64,000 nucleotides of DNA from positions 62,001 to 126,000 of the forward strand of contig NZ_JAPWHW010000003.1 in the NCBI RefSeq assembly GCF_028369135.1, written 5' to 3'. The stretch comes from Roseovarius sp. ZX-A-9 (lineage in GTDB: Bacteria; Pseudomonadota; Alphaproteobacteria; Rhodobacterales; Rhodobacteraceae). Made by a program: the position numbers and the translations under genes. Positions 27,937-36,855 of this stretch are shown piece by piece; position 1 is the stretch's first letter, and each line of letters starts with the position of its first letter. The notes below the pieces were generated by a model that did not search any database, was not told the DNA's origin, and was given only the letters and a program-made list of their open reading frames with translations.

Positions 27937-28590
27937 ATGAGCCTTGACGATATTTCCGCCCGGATCCGGGCCGCCGCCCTGGACGCAGGCAGGCCCGCCG
28001 ATGCCGTGACGCTGATCGCGGTCTCCAAGATGCAGCCCGACGAACGCGTGGCCGCGGTGCTGGACGCCGGGCACAGGTGTTTTGGCGAGAACCGCGTGCA
28101 GGAGGCCGCCAGGAAATGGCCCGGTTTCCGCGAGACCTACGAGGGGATAGATCTGCACCTGATCGGCCCGCTTCAGAGCAACAAGGTACGCCAGGCGATG
28201 GCGCTCTTTCAGTCCATCCACTCGGTAGACCGGCCCAGGCTAGCCCGCGCAATCGCCCGCATCGCACAGGAAGAGGGGCATTGCCCGGATCTGTTCATCC
28301 AGGTCAATACCGGCGAGGAAGAACAAAAGGCTGGCGTTCTGCCCGCCGACGCGGATGCATTCATCGCCGAGTGCCGCGATCTAGATCTGCCGCTTCGCGG
28401 GCTGATGTGCATCCCGCCCGCAGACGAAGAGCCAAGCCTGCATTTTGCGCTGCTGGCCAAGATCGCGGCGCGCAACGGCCTGAAGGGATTGTCGATGGGA
28501 ATGAGCGGCGACTTCGAGCGCGCCATCGCGCAGGGCGCGACCCATGTGCGCGTCGGCAGCGCAATCTTTGGCGAGCGGCATACGGGCTGA
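27937..28590 (+). CDS. YggS/PROSC-family pyridoxal-phosphate homeostasis protein
   Basis: The 217-residue protein is a fold-III PLP-binding protein of the YggS/PLPBP group, which influences PLP supply and amino acid balance but has no proven enzymatic activity. The PLP lysine is in TLIAVSKMQP (Lys31); other features are FGENRVQEAARKW, HLIGPLQSNKV, GLMCIPP, LSMGMSGDFERAI and the phosphate-binding VRVGSAIFGER. ATG 27937 is chosen over ATG 27928 because CGGAG at 27923-27927 sits nine bases before it. Confidence 0.95.
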   Translation: MSLDDISARIRAAALDAGRPADAVTLIAVSKMQPDERVAAVLDAGHRCFGENRVQEAARKWPGFRETYEGIDLHLIGPLQSNKVRQAMALFQSIHSVDRPRLARAIARIAQEEGHCPDLFIQVNTGEEEQKAGVLPADADAFIAECRDLDLPLRGLMCIPPADEEPSLHFALLAKIAARNGLKGLSMGMSGDFERAIAQGATHVRVGSAIFGERHTG

Positions 28591-28613
28591 GGCAGCACCT
28601 CAGCCCGAAAAGC

Positions 28614-28967
28614 TCAGGACTTGATAGCGAATGACTCGATCGATTTGCCCGATGCGATCGCATCCTTGATCCATTTCGGCTGACGACCGCGACCGGCCCA
28701 TGTCTGGCTTGGATTTTCGGGGTTACGGTATTTCGCCGCGACGGGCTTGCGTTGTTTCGCCGTCTTCGGAGCTTTTACACTTTCGTCGGATTTCGCATCG
28801 CCCACGAGTTCGCCCAACGAATATCCAAGTTGCTTTGCCTTCGTTTTAAGTGCCGCCAACGCCTCTTTGCGTTCGATTTTCTCACGCGAAGCAATGGCAC
28901 GCGAGACCCGCTTCTCGAGAGCGCGCAGTTCCGACATACTCATATTTTTAAGATTGATTTGTGACAT
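28614..28967 (-). CDS. H-NS family nucleoid-associated protein
   Basis: The 117-residue protein has an N-terminal coiled-coil oligomerisation region (residues 1-50, MSMSELRALEKRVSRAIASREKIERK) and the C-terminal H-NS DNA-binding domain KYRNPENPSQTWAGRGRQPKWI, with the AT-hook-like GRGRQP loop. Such proteins bind A+T-rich DNA and silence foreign genes; HvrA of Rhodobacter is a relative. ATG 28967 gives the family N-terminus; ATG 29000 is an alternative with a distant GGAG. The gene is preceded by more than 500 bases of A+T-rich DNA, a likely target for self-repression. Confidence 0.93.
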   Translation of the reverse strand: MSQINLKNMSMSELRALEKRVSRAIASREKIERKEALAALKTKAKQLGYSLGELVGDAKSDESVKAPKTAKQRKPVAAKYRNPENPSQTWAGRGRQPKWIKDAIASGKSIESFAIKS

Positions 28968-29535
28968 CCATGTTCCATTCTTGTTAATTGTTTTGCCCAT
29001 TTCACAGACGCTTCTCCTAATACGAAGAATGAAGGTGTGCAAAACAAATTTCGTCAACCGCTGGGAGCGGCCGCTTTTCTGGGTTTATGGTGCAACTGCA
29101 GCACACTATTGAAGTATGTATTTTGTGCCGCATCGCAAGCGTACATTTCGGTTAACCGTTAATACCCACGACTGCGTCTTCCACATATTTTGCTGCCCAA
29201 ATCAACACAATAGGTATTGGTAATGCCTATTTTATCCTGCTTTTACAAATGTTTTCCAATCGATAGCCGACGAAGTTAAGTCTCCATTTGTTTAAATCCC
29301 GAAGATGCAAGTCCGTGTCCTTTGGAATGTTTGAATAGCAGGGACCGCATAGTTTAATTCATCAAGGGAACGTAGGCGGCATCTGGCCGCAAATTGAATT
29401 CAAAATGAAAAATGAGAATACTCCAAAGATGATCACAAGTCGGGTCAAGTTGCGAAACAGCGACGGCTATATCCCTATCTCCAGAATAGGAGCGGCCCGA
29501 GTCTCAACGGCGGCCTTTACCCTAGGGCAACAAAA
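28968..29535. other. Long A+T-rich intergenic region upstream of the H-NS gene
   Basis: No convincing gene lies in these 568 bases between H-NS and the L,D-transpeptidase stop. The region is A+T-rich and contains a palindrome CGGTTAACCG (29147-29156) and a near-perfect inverted repeat ATAGGTATT-GGT-AATGCCTAT (29210-29230) followed by TTTTA on the plus strand. These are candidate regulator or H-NS nucleation sites, or a weak terminator; none can be assigned with certainty. Confidence 0.5.
29028..29057 (-). promoter_or_regulatory. Possible promoter of the H-NS gene
   Basis: On the minus strand TTGACG (29057-29052) is followed after 18 bases by TTCATT (29033-29028), about 60 bases before the H-NS start. 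The -35 match is good and the -10 match is weak. Confidence 0.35.
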
Positions 29536-30033
29536 TCAGCCGCGCACGATAAGACGGGTACCGAGAATGACTTGCGCCGCGATACGGTGCAAATGGTCAC
29601 GGCGCATTGCCACGCAGCCTTCCGTCGGAAAACCCGGTCGGCGCCACTGATGCATAAAGATACATGACCCACGCCCCGCGCGTGCATCCGGCCAATTCCA
29701 GTCCGTGACGAATATAAGATCATAGAGCGGATCGGCCCGGCGCAATACCTCGTGGCTGGGCGCATAAGGCGCGCGCACCAATTGGTTATAGGCTGAATCG
29801 CCACTGGCATCGGACCACAGATCGCCTGGCCGGATCGGGACCGCCCAGGGGGCCGGACGCGCCAGCCGGTCAGGCCGGTACAGTAACGCGACGATGGAAT
29901 ACGTGCCGATGGGCGTTGCGCCATCGCCTTCGCGCTTTGCGGCGCTCAGCCCTCCGCGCCCCACTGTGCAGGGATAGCGCCGCCCGCGAAATCGCAGACC
30001 AGTGGGCGTAAGGATCAGATCAGCAGGCGTCAT
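29536..30033 (-). CDS. L,D-transpeptidase (YkuD) family protein
   Basis: The 165-residue protein is almost all YkuD domain. It includes CTVGRGGLSAAKREGDGATPIGTY near the N-terminus, the catalytic-site IFMHQWRR histidine and the nucleophile region GFPTEGCVAMRR (Cys in TEGC). These enzymes cross-link peptidoglycan stem peptides or attach proteins to them. No signal peptide is evident, as in several DUF-type stand-alone YkuD proteins of alphaproteobacteria. ATG 30033 is preferred over ATG 30060 because AAAGAG precedes it. The gene starts 42 bases after the FAD oxidoreductase stop on the same strand. Confidence 0.88.
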   Translation of the reverse strand: MTPADLILTPTGLRFRGRRYPCTVGRGGLSAAKREGDGATPIGTYSIVALLYRPDRLARPAPWAVPIRPGDLWSDASGDSAYNQLVRAPYAPSHEVLRRADPLYDLIFVTDWNWPDARAGRGSCIFMHQWRRPGFPTEGCVAMRRDHLHRIAAQVILGTRLIVRG

Positions 30034-30074
30034 GCGCTCTTTCTGCCCGATTGCCGGCATGGGGGGAAGGCCCG

Positions 30075-31106
30075 TCAGGTGGAGGCTTCGGGTCGAAAAC
30101 CATCCGGAATACGGTCCACACCGTCGAGAAGCAGATCGGCCATCACTTCGCCAATCTTGGGGGCCATTCCGAAACCTATCTTGAATCCGCCATTGGCAAT
30201 GAAGTCCCCTTTGCGCAGCGGGTGTTCGCCCAGCATCGGTGCACGACTGCGGCTGCGCGGTCGCACCCCCGCCCAACGTTCGACCACCGGCGCGTTCCGC
30301 AAGGCAGGCACGACCCAGCGGGCACGTTCGATCACCGCATCCAATTGCACATCGGTATTGGTCGGATCATCGTAGAGCCGTTCTGAGGTCGAGCCGATGG
30401 CGACGGTGCCATCGCTGTGCGGCACGATATGAACCCCGTCCGCGAAAATCTGCGGCAGCTCCGGTGCGGCGTAATCCAGCAATGCCGCCTGCCCCTTGAC
30501 CCCGTTGCCCAGCGGCCGGAACTGCGCGGCAGCCAGCTCCGTCAGACCGGCAACCCCCGTGGCCCAGACGGTCCCAGGCGCGGCGGCACCTTCGGTCGTA
30601 ATCTCGCCACCACGCGCGCGGATCGCCGCGACGAGTGCGGCACACGCATGACGCGGATGCATGCGCGCGCTCAAGGTATCGTGAATCAGCATGCCGGTCG
30701 GGCTGTGTGGCTCCCATGCCTCGCCCTTTGCCGCGACGACTTGCCAATCGGCCCTGCCCTGCCAGAAGTCGCGCGCCCCCGACACCCGCGCCGTGGCCAA
30801 GGCAAGCGCCGACTCATCCGAAACCGGCTGAAGCCGTCCGAGGCGCGCGTAACCGGGATCAATCCCGGATTCCTCGGCAATTTCCCGCCACCAGCCTTCG
30901 GCCATCAGCAGGCTATCCAACTGAAATGCCTTCTTTTCGTTCCACTGTTCGGGCACATGCGGCGCGAGGGCACCGACGATCCCGCCCGAAGCCCCGGCCC
31001 CCGGTCCGCCGGGGTCGATCACCCGCACAAGCGCACCGCGCCGAGCACATGAATAGGCTACCGACAGGCCGAATATCCCGGCCCCCATCACCGTTACATC
31101 TGCCAT
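30075..31106 (-). CDS. FAD-dependent oxidoreductase of the DAO family (possible MnmC oxidase part)
   Basis: The 343-residue protein has the FAD Rossmann motif VMGAGIFGLSVAYSCARRGALV and the DAO-family segments GASGGIVGALAPH, HPRHACAALVAAI, ATGVAGL, HIVPHSDGTVAIGSTSE, and the C-terminal GGFKIGFGMAPKIGEV. It belongs with glycine oxidase and with the oxidase half of MnmC, which removes the carboxymethyl group from cmnm5s2U34 in tRNA. It stands head-to-head with mnmD (76 bases between the starts), so a split MnmC is a plausible reading, though a D-amino-acid-type oxidase is not excluded. ATG 31106 has GGGAGG upstream. Confidence 0.8.
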   Translation of the reverse strand: MADVTVMGAGIFGLSVAYSCARRGALVRVIDPGGPGAGASGGIVGALAPHVPEQWNEKKAFQLDSLLMAEGWWREIAEESGIDPGYARLGRLQPVSDESALALATARVSGARDFWQGRADWQVVAAKGEAWEPHSPTGMLIHDTLSARMHPRHACAALVAAIRARGGEITTEGAAAPGTVWATGVAGLTELAAAQFRPLGNGVKGQAALLDYAAPELPQIFADGVHIVPHSDGTVAIGSTSERLYDDPTNTDVQLDAVIERARWVVPALRNAPVVERWAGVRPRSRSRAPMLGEHPLRKGDFIANGGFKIGFGMAPKIGEVMADLLLDGVDRIPDGFRPEAST

Positions 31107-31182
31107 TGCCAAAGCGCGCCCTCCCTTGCATGGTCGCCGCACTCGCCGGGACCCTTCGGCGCAGGTGTTAAAGGAACCCGAC

Positions 31183-31860
31183 ATGCAAGGCCAGCAGGCT
31201 GAACTGGAGTGGCAAGCGGACGATGTCCCGGTCAGTGTCCGGTTCGACGATCCCTATTTCAGCCGTGAGGATGGTTTGGCGGAAACGCAGCATGTCTTCT
31301 TGAAGGGCAACGGCCTGCCCGCGCGATTCCGCGATGGCTTCCATATCGCTGAACTGGGTTTTGGCACCGGGCTGAACATGCTGGCCGCGCTCATCGCGTG
31401 GCAGGAAGCAGGTGCGCCGGGACAGCTGCATCTGACCTCCTTCGAGGCCTATCCGATGCGCGCCAGTGACATGGCACGCGCGCTGGCCGTACACGCCGCA
31501 CTTGACGCGGTGGCCGCCCCCCTGCTTGCCGGGTGGGAAGCAGGGGGGCGGCAGATCGACCTGGGCAGCGGCGTGATGCTGCAAGTGATCACCGGCGACG
31601 CGCGGCAGACCCTGCCAGAGTGGCAGGGCATGGCAGACGCTTGGTTTCTCGATGGTTTCTCGCCCGCGAAAAACCCCGAACTGTGGCAGCCGCCCCTGAT
31701 GCAGGCCGTGTTCGACCACACCGCGCCCGGCGGTACGGCGGCCACCTACACCGCTGCCGGATTCGTGCGGCGCGGACTGGCCGAAGCGGGCTTTGACGTG
31801 ACCCGCCAGCCCGGATTCGGACGCAAGCGGCACATGACGGTGGCAGAGCGCAGACAATGA
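31183..31860 (+). CDS. mnmD: tRNA U34 5-methylaminomethyl-2-thiouridine methyltransferase (MnmD domain)
   Basis: This 225-residue protein is a stand-alone MnmD (DUF752) methyltransferase, which converts nm5s2U34 to mnm5s2U34 with SAM. Features are FDDPYFSREDGLAETQHVFL, the SAM-binding GFGTGLNMLAAL, and the signature AWFLDGFSPAKNPELW. In E. coli this domain is fused to an FAD oxidase in MnmC; here it stands alone, with an FAD oxidoreductase gene divergent beside it. ATG 31183 has AAGGAA at a suitable distance. It overlaps the EamA transporter gene by four bases. Confidence 0.93.
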   Translation: MQGQQAELEWQADDVPVSVRFDDPYFSREDGLAETQHVFLKGNGLPARFRDGFHIAELGFGTGLNMLAALIAWQEAGAPGQLHLTSFEAYPMRASDMARALAVHAALDAVAAPLLAGWEAGGRQIDLGSGVMLQVITGDARQTLPEWQGMADAWFLDGFSPAKNPELWQPPLMQAVFDHTAPGGTAATYTAAGFVRRGLAEAGFDVTRQPGFGRKRHMTVAERRQ

Positions 31861-32723
31861 CCGAACAGAACCTCAAACTCGGCATCTGGATGATGCTGCT
31901 GTCCACCTTCATCTTTGCGATGCAAGACGGGATCTCGCGGTACCTGGCGGGTGAATACAACGTCTACATGGTGATCATGATCCGGTTCTGGTTCTTCGCG
32001 GCCTTCGTGGTGGCCGTAGCCGGGCGCAAAGCGGGCGGCCTGCGTGCGGCGGCGCGCACCCGTCAACCTATCCTGCAGGCGTTCCGTGCGCTGCTTCTGG
32101 TCTCCCAAATCTGTGTGATGGTGCTTTCCTTTACACTGCTCGGCCTGATCGAGAGCCACGCGGTCTTTGCCTGTTACCCGCTGCTGATCGCCGCCCTGTC
32201 GGGTCCGGTCCTCGGCGAGCGGGTCGGTTGGCGGCGCTGGACGGCCATCGGCATCGGGTTCATCGGCGTGCTCGTCATCCTGGAGCCCGGATTCGGCGTC
32301 TTTGAACCCGCGGCCATCGTCCCGCTGGTCGCTGCCTTGTTGTTCACGCTCTATGGGCTGCTCACCCGCTATGCGTCACGACAGGACAGCACCGCGACCA
32401 GCTTCTTCTGGACCGGGGTCGTTGGCGCGATCGGCATGACCCTTGTCGGCATGTGGTTCTGGGAGCCTATGGCAGCGCCCGATTGGGCATGGATGGCGCT
32501 CTTGTGCGTGACTGGTGCCAGCGGGCATTACGCGCTGATCAAATGCTACGAAGTGGCCGAAGCGAGCGCAGTGCAACCTTTTGCCTATCTGCAACTCGTT
32601 TTCATCAGCGTCCTGGGGGTCACCGTCTTTGACGAAACGATCCGCACCAACGTGGCAATCGGAGTGGGGATTGTCGTGGCCACCGGGCTCTTTACCCTAT
32701 GGCGGGAACGCGTGAAGGCATGA
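31857..32723 (+). CDS. DMT-family (EamA) transporter
   Basis: The 288-residue product has ten predicted membrane helices arranged as two EamA repeats, beginning GIWMMLLSTFIFAMQDGISRYL and with the internal FIGVLVILEPG and C-terminal FAYLQLVFISVLGVTVF, GIVVATGLFTLW. Such transporters export or import small metabolites; the substrate is unknown. It overlaps mnmD by four bases, so it is co-transcribed with it, but no functional link is evident. Confidence 0.92.
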   Translation: MTEQNLKLGIWMMLLSTFIFAMQDGISRYLAGEYNVYMVIMIRFWFFAAFVVAVAGRKAGGLRAAARTRQPILQAFRALLLVSQICVMVLSFTLLGLIESHAVFACYPLLIAALSGPVLGERVGWRRWTAIGIGFIGVLVILEPGFGVFEPAAIVPLVAALLFTLYGLLTRYASRQDSTATSFFWTGVVGAIGMTLVGMWFWEPMAAPDWAWMALLCVTGASGHYALIKCYEVAEASAVQPFAYLQLVFISVLGVTVFDETIRTNVAIGVGIVVATGLFTLWRERVKA

Positions 32724-32803
32724 CGGCGCGGGGCCGTTTGCCTATGCAAGCCCGCGCGACCAGCCAAGCACGAAGACGCCCGCCCGGGCGGATGCGTGCC
32801 GCA

Positions 32804-34768
32804 CTATTGCGTTTCCAAGGTTGACGGCACGCTGGCACCGATCAATTCCTGACTGAACGGTAGCGGATGTGGCGGTTTGCCCATCCGCGCGCGGTAAATG
32901 GGCAGGCTTTCCGCGACGCGCTGGACGTAATTGCGCGTTTCGCGAAACGGGATGTGTTCGATCCAGTCGATCACATCCATGCCACCCGCGCGCGGGTCAC
33001 CGAATCGTTCCATCCACTGGGCCGGACGGCGCGGGCCAGCATTGTAACCGGCAGAAATCATCACGACATTCGCGCCAAATTCCAACGACAGCTGCGCCAG
33101 ATAGGTGGACCCCAACCGCACATTATATTCCCAGTCACCCAGAACGCGGGAGTGCTGATGGGCAAGCGCCAGATCGCGTGCCACGTCGCTGGCGGTGCCG
33201 GGCATCAACTGCATCAACCCCTGCGCACCCACGCCGCTGGCCACCGACGGGTCGAACTCACTCTCGCGGCGGGCGATGGCCAGCGCCATTTCCATCGGCA
33301 CCGGCAGATCCATGTCGATCATCGGGTGCAAGGGGTAGTACGCCTCTGCCAGAATGATCTGCCGCTGTGCGGCGTGTTTGCCCAGCATCACCTGCAGATG
33401 CGGCGCCTCCAGATCGTCCAGCATCCGCGCCATCTGGCGCAATCCGGTCTCATCCAGCGTCTCGGCGAGCGCCAGGAAAAACCGCTCGGCGAGCCCGCGC
33501 TGCCCCGCGCCCAACGCCAGTGAACCGGCCTGCGCCAGCGAACCTTTCGCGAATGCTGCCTCGCGCCATGGCGGCACAGCCGAGGCCCCCAAGCCGACAT
33601 CAAAGGGCAGCCCAGCCTTTTCCGCGGCAAGTAGCCCGTAAAAACTGGTCTGGTGCTGTGCGCCTTCTGCATAAGCGATCGCTGCCGCCTCGACATCGCC
33701 CAGCGCCTCCTGCGCACGCCCGATCCAGTAACTCGCACGTCCCATCGAGATGGGTGATTCCACTCCGGCGCGCAGACGCTGGAAATGATCGCGCGCCAGT
33801 TCCGGCTCATCAAGAAAGCGCAGCGCCAGATACCCCGCCAACCATTCTAGGTCGGCATAGGCCGCGCCGCCGTCAAGCTGATGATTGGCTGCCAGATCAT
33901 AGGCCAGCGCATACTGGCCGTCGCGCATCATCCGCCGCGCCAGACTGCGCCGCCAGCCTGACCAGCGCTCGGCCTCGCCCAGCCCACCCGCGATGCGGCT
34001 TTGCGACTGCAGCAGCGCAATGGCCTTTTCGGGTTCGTCTTGCCTCAGGTAGCGATTGAAACGCTCATAGGCGATCCCCGGATCGTCCCGTCGGCTTGCC
34101 GGCAACATGGCAAGCGCAGCATCGATCCCGCCCTCACCGCGCGCGATCTTGCGGCGAAACTCGGCCACGACGCGGTCTTCCTCATCCACCAAGGGCAGCA
34201 TCAGCGCGCTGTCCTTCAAGCCTCGCCAGAGCGTCATGTCCAGCCGGGCCAGATGATGCGGCTCCAGCAGCGGACCATGCGCATTGAGGAACGCAACATG
34301 CTCTTCGGTGCTCAGATCCATCGTGCGCCACGCCAGGACCACGCTGGCCTCGGCCTCGCCCCGCTCACCACCAACGAGGCGTGCCGCGGCATAGCGCAGC
34401 ACACCCGCACCGGTCTGAGGGTGGGATCCGGCAAAAAACGCGATCACTTCCGCGTCGCTGGCATCCTCGAAAGCGGGCTCGCTCTGCTTGCGCAGATAGT
34501 CGAGCCCCGGCCAGTCCGGGTAAGTCTCTAGAAAGGCGAGAATCTCAGGCACGCTGCCGCGCCCCGCACGCAAGCGGCTCCATTCGATGATCGCCTTCGC
34601 CACTTGCCCTTCGCGGGCCGCCAACTCCGAGGCACGAGCCCAGCGCCCGCCTTGCGCCGCGTCGAGTGCGCTGGCCAGCGCGCTGGGTGGACGGATGTCA
34701 GCCGATTGCGCCCCCCCCGGAGACGAGAGACAAATCAGCACCAGAAGGACCGTAATTACGCGCAACAT
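32804..34768 (-). CDS. Soluble lytic murein transglycosylase (Slt70 type)
   Basis: The 654-residue periplasmic protein starts with a signal peptide (MLRVITVLLVLICLSSPGGAQS), continues with a long superhelical U-domain of helical repeats, and ends with a lysozyme-like SLT domain containing the catalytic glutamate in ALAIARRESEFDPSVASG (about residue 500), AQGLMQLMPGTA and a GSTYLAQL/YNAGP region. It cleaves peptidoglycan glycan strands to 1,6-anhydro products. In-frame starts also exist at 34777 and 34792; 34768 leaves GGGA ten bases upstream. It is divergent from dapA, its common neighbour in this family. Confidence 0.94.
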   Translation of the reverse strand: MLRVITVLLVLICLSSPGGAQSADIRPPSALASALDAAQGGRWARASELAAREGQVAKAIIEWSRLRAGRGSVPEILAFLETYPDWPGLDYLRKQSEPAFEDASDAEVIAFFAGSHPQTGAGVLRYAAARLVGGERGEAEASVVLAWRTMDLSTEEHVAFLNAHGPLLEPHHLARLDMTLWRGLKDSALMLPLVDEEDRVVAEFRRKIARGEGGIDAALAMLPASRRDDPGIAYERFNRYLRQDEPEKAIALLQSQSRIAGGLGEAERWSGWRRSLARRMMRDGQYALAYDLAANHQLDGGAAYADLEWLAGYLALRFLDEPELARDHFQRLRAGVESPISMGRASYWIGRAQEALGDVEAAAIAYAEGAQHQTSFYGLLAAEKAGLPFDVGLGASAVPPWREAAFAKGSLAQAGSLALGAGQRGLAERFFLALAETLDETGLRQMARMLDDLEAPHLQVMLGKHAAQRQIILAEAYYPLHPMIDMDLPVPMEMALAIARRESEFDPSVASGVGAQGLMQLMPGTASDVARDLALAHQHSRVLGDWEYNVRLGSTYLAQLSLEFGANVVMISAGYNAGPRRPAQWMERFGDPRAGGMDVIDWIEHIPFRETRNYVQRVAESLPIYRARMGKPPHPLPFSQELIGASVPSTLETQ

Positions 34769-34933
34769 CTCTTGCATTTCCCGCCATTGCAAAGGATAGA
34801 CAGCGCCAGCCTATGCGGCCACCGCCCTTCCGTCCACACGCAAACCGGAGGATCGGGCAGCATGTCGCCGGGCGCTTGATATTCCTGTTAGCGGGCCTGC
34901 TTACCCGCCCATCTGATCCGAAAGGAGCGCGAC

Positions 34934-35809
34934 ATGATCAAAGGTTCTCTGCCTGCCCTTGTCACGCCGTTCAAGAACGGCGCAGTGGATTTTGACACGC
35001 TCAAGAAACTGGTGGAATGGCATATCGGCGAAGGCAGTCATGGTCTGGTACCTGTCGGCACCACGGGCGAGAGCCCGACGCTCAGCCACGAAGAGCACGA
35101 GGCCGTGGTCGAGGCCGTGGTACAAGCCACAAACGGCCGGGTCCCGGTCGTCGCGGGTGCGGGCAGCAACAACACCGTCGAATCGATGCGCTTCATGCAG
35201 CATGCGCACAAGGTCGGGGCAGATGCCGCACTGGTGGTCACGCCCTATTACAACAAACCGACGCAACGCGGCCTCATCGCGCATTTCCGCGCGCTGCACG
35301 ATTGCTGCGATTTGCCGATAATCATCTATAACATCCCCGGCCGTTCGGTCGTGGACATGATCCCCGCGACGATGGGTGAACTGGCGAAATTGCCGCGTAT
35401 CATCGGCGTCAAGGATGCAACCGGCGATTTGGCGCGGGTCTGCCAGCAGCGCATCACATGCGGCACCGATTTCATCCAGATTTCTGGCGAGGACGCCACC
35501 GCGCACGGCTTCAATGCCCAAGGTGGGGTCGGCTGCATCTCGGTCACGGCCAATGTTGCACCGCGGCTCTGCGCCGAATTGCAGGAAACGATGCAGGCCG
35601 GCGACTATGCCAAGGCGCTGGAGATTCAGGACAAGTTGATGCCGCTGCATCAGGCGATCTTTACCGAGCCGGGTCTGGTCGGCGTGAAATACGCCATGTC
35701 ACGGCTAGGGCTGTGCAGCGAAGAGGTCCGCTCGCCGCTAACCGGACTGTTGGACGAAACCAAGGTGCTGGTCGAACAGGGCCTGCGCCATGCCGGGTTG
35801 CTGAACTGA
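34934..35809 (+). CDS. dapA: 4-hydroxy-tetrahydrodipicolinate synthase
   Basis: The 291-residue enzyme condenses pyruvate with aspartate-semialdehyde in lysine/diaminopimelate synthesis. It has [14 protein letters not shown], the tyrosine-bearing [13 protein letters not shown], the Schiff-base lysine in [11 protein letters not shown] (about residue 160) and [14 protein letters not shown] lies just before ATG 34934. asd, which makes its substrate, is in this window at 47308-48330. It is followed by a strong bidirectional terminator. Confidence 0.97.
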   Translation: MIKGSLPALVTPFKNGAVDFDTLKKLVEWHIGEGSHGLVPVGTTGESPTLSHEEHEAVVEAVVQATNGRVPVVAGAGSNNTVESMRFMQHAHKVGADAALVVTPYYNKPTQRGLIAHFRALHDCCDLPIIIYNIPGRSVVDMIPATMGELAKLPRIIGVKDATGDLARVCQQRITCGTDFIQISGEDATAHGFNAQGGVGCISVTANVAPRLCAELQETMQAGDYAKALEIQDKLMPLHQAIFTEPGLVGVKYAMSRLGLCSEEVRSPLTGLLDETKVLVEQGLRHAGLLN

Positions 35810-35846
35810 AGCCGTCAGCGTCTGATCTGAGTTAAAATATCGATAC

Positions 35847-35883
35847 AAAAGGCCCATCGCATTGAAGTTGCGGTGGGCCTTTT
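35847..35883. terminator. Bidirectional Rho-independent terminator between dapA and the NYN gene
   Basis: AAAAGGCCCATCGCA pairs with TGCGGTGGGCCTTTT across a seven-base loop, with one T-G wobble. The A-run and T-run at the two sides let it serve both converging genes. Confidence 0.9.
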
Positions 35884-35924
35884 CCTTTGGCGATCATCGG
35901 CTCTCAAGCCAGCGGCACTTGGGT

Positions 35925-36629
35925 TCAGTCGACGCGACGCACCATTAACTGATTGCCCTCGCGCCGCGTTTCCAGAACCTTGATCGCGGCGATGAGATCG
36001 CTCAGCTTCTTGTGTCCATAGCTGCGGGTGTCGAAATCCGGGTTTGCCGCGGTCACTTGCTGGCCCAGACGCCCCAGAGCGTACCATTCGCTGTCCTGAT
36101 CAATGCTGTCCATCGCCTTGAACAGCATGTCACGCGCTTCATTGAGGTTCTTGCCGCTGGTTTTGGCGGGGGTATCCGGTGCGCCGCTGCCTTGCAGGTT
36201 CTCCAGATAGATGAACCGTTTGCACGCCTGACGGAATGCCGCGGGCGTTTTTTGCGCGCCGATCCCGAAGACATCCAGCCCCTGTTCGCGGATACGGCTG
36301 GCCAGCCGGGTGAAATCACTGTCCGAGGACACCAACACGAAGCCGTCGAACCGGCCCGAATGCATCAGGTCCATCGCGTCGATCACCAGCGCGATGTCGC
36401 TTGCATTCTTGCCCACCGTGTTGGCCGGCTGGTGATGCGGCACCAAGCCAAATTCAGCCTGAACCTTGTTCCAGCCGGTCATCTGCTGGGACGAAAAATC
36501 ACCGTAACAGCGGCGCACAGAGGCTTCGCCCATGCCGGCGATTTCATCAAAGATCGCCTGCGTCCATTTCGGCGACGTGTTGTCAGCGTCGATCAGCACG
36601 GCGAGCAGCGGTGTGTGGGTATCGGCCAT
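35925..36629 (-). CDS. NYN domain protein with C-terminal OST-HTH/LOTUS-like domain
   Basis: The 234-residue protein has an N-terminal NYN (PIN-like RNase) domain: AVLIDADNTSPKW with the first catalytic Asp, ASVRRCYGDFSS, NASDIALVIDAMDLMH and GFVLVSSDSDFTRLASRIREQG, giving the expected acidic cluster. Residues about 160-234 (LNEARDMLFKAMDSI, WYALGRLGQQVTAANPDFDTRSYGHKKLSDLIAAI) look like an OST-HTH/LOTUS RNA-binding domain. LabA-like NYN-LOTUS proteins are predicted RNases; the target is unknown. It converges on dapA with the shared terminator between. Confidence 0.88.
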   Translation of the reverse strand: MADTHTPLLAVLIDADNTSPKWTQAIFDEIAGMGEASVRRCYGDFSSQQMTGWNKVQAEFGLVPHHQPANTVGKNASDIALVIDAMDLMHSGRFDGFVLVSSDSDFTRLASRIREQGLDVFGIGAQKTPAAFRQACKRFIYLENLQGSGAPDTPAKTSGKNLNEARDMLFKAMDSIDQDSEWYALGRLGQQVTAANPDFDTRSYGHKKLSDLIAAIKVLETRREGNQLMVRRVD

Positions 36630-36807
36630 CAGAATTCTCCCTTGTTGCCGTGTCGTTGCCGCGTTGTGCCTGAAGGCACGAATCTGATCAAGGTGGCTTT
36701 TCCAGAGCGCGGCGAGCCGGCTTGTTGGCCGCAGGCGCTCTGGCCGCCAGTCTGCGGCTCAGACCATTCATTCATGATCTATCGGAAGGTCTGCGGTTCA
36801 GGCGGAC

Positions 36808-36839
36808 GCACCGCCGCTGCTCTTGGGCAGCGGCGGTGC
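36808..36839 (-). terminator. Strong stem-loop downstream of the yghU-like gene
   Basis: GCACCGCCGCTGC (36808-36820) and GCAGCGGCGGTGC (36827-36839) form a perfect 13-base-pair stem with a six-base loop. It starts 16 bases after the stop on the minus strand. No T-run follows. Confidence 0.6.
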
Positions 36840-36855
36840 GGGTTGCGATAGCAGG

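Noticed and set aside
28968-29535. Small plus-strand ORF at 29405-29650 in the A+T-rich gap
   Set aside because: It extends antisense into the L,D-transpeptidase gene and has no family similarity or ribosome binding site.
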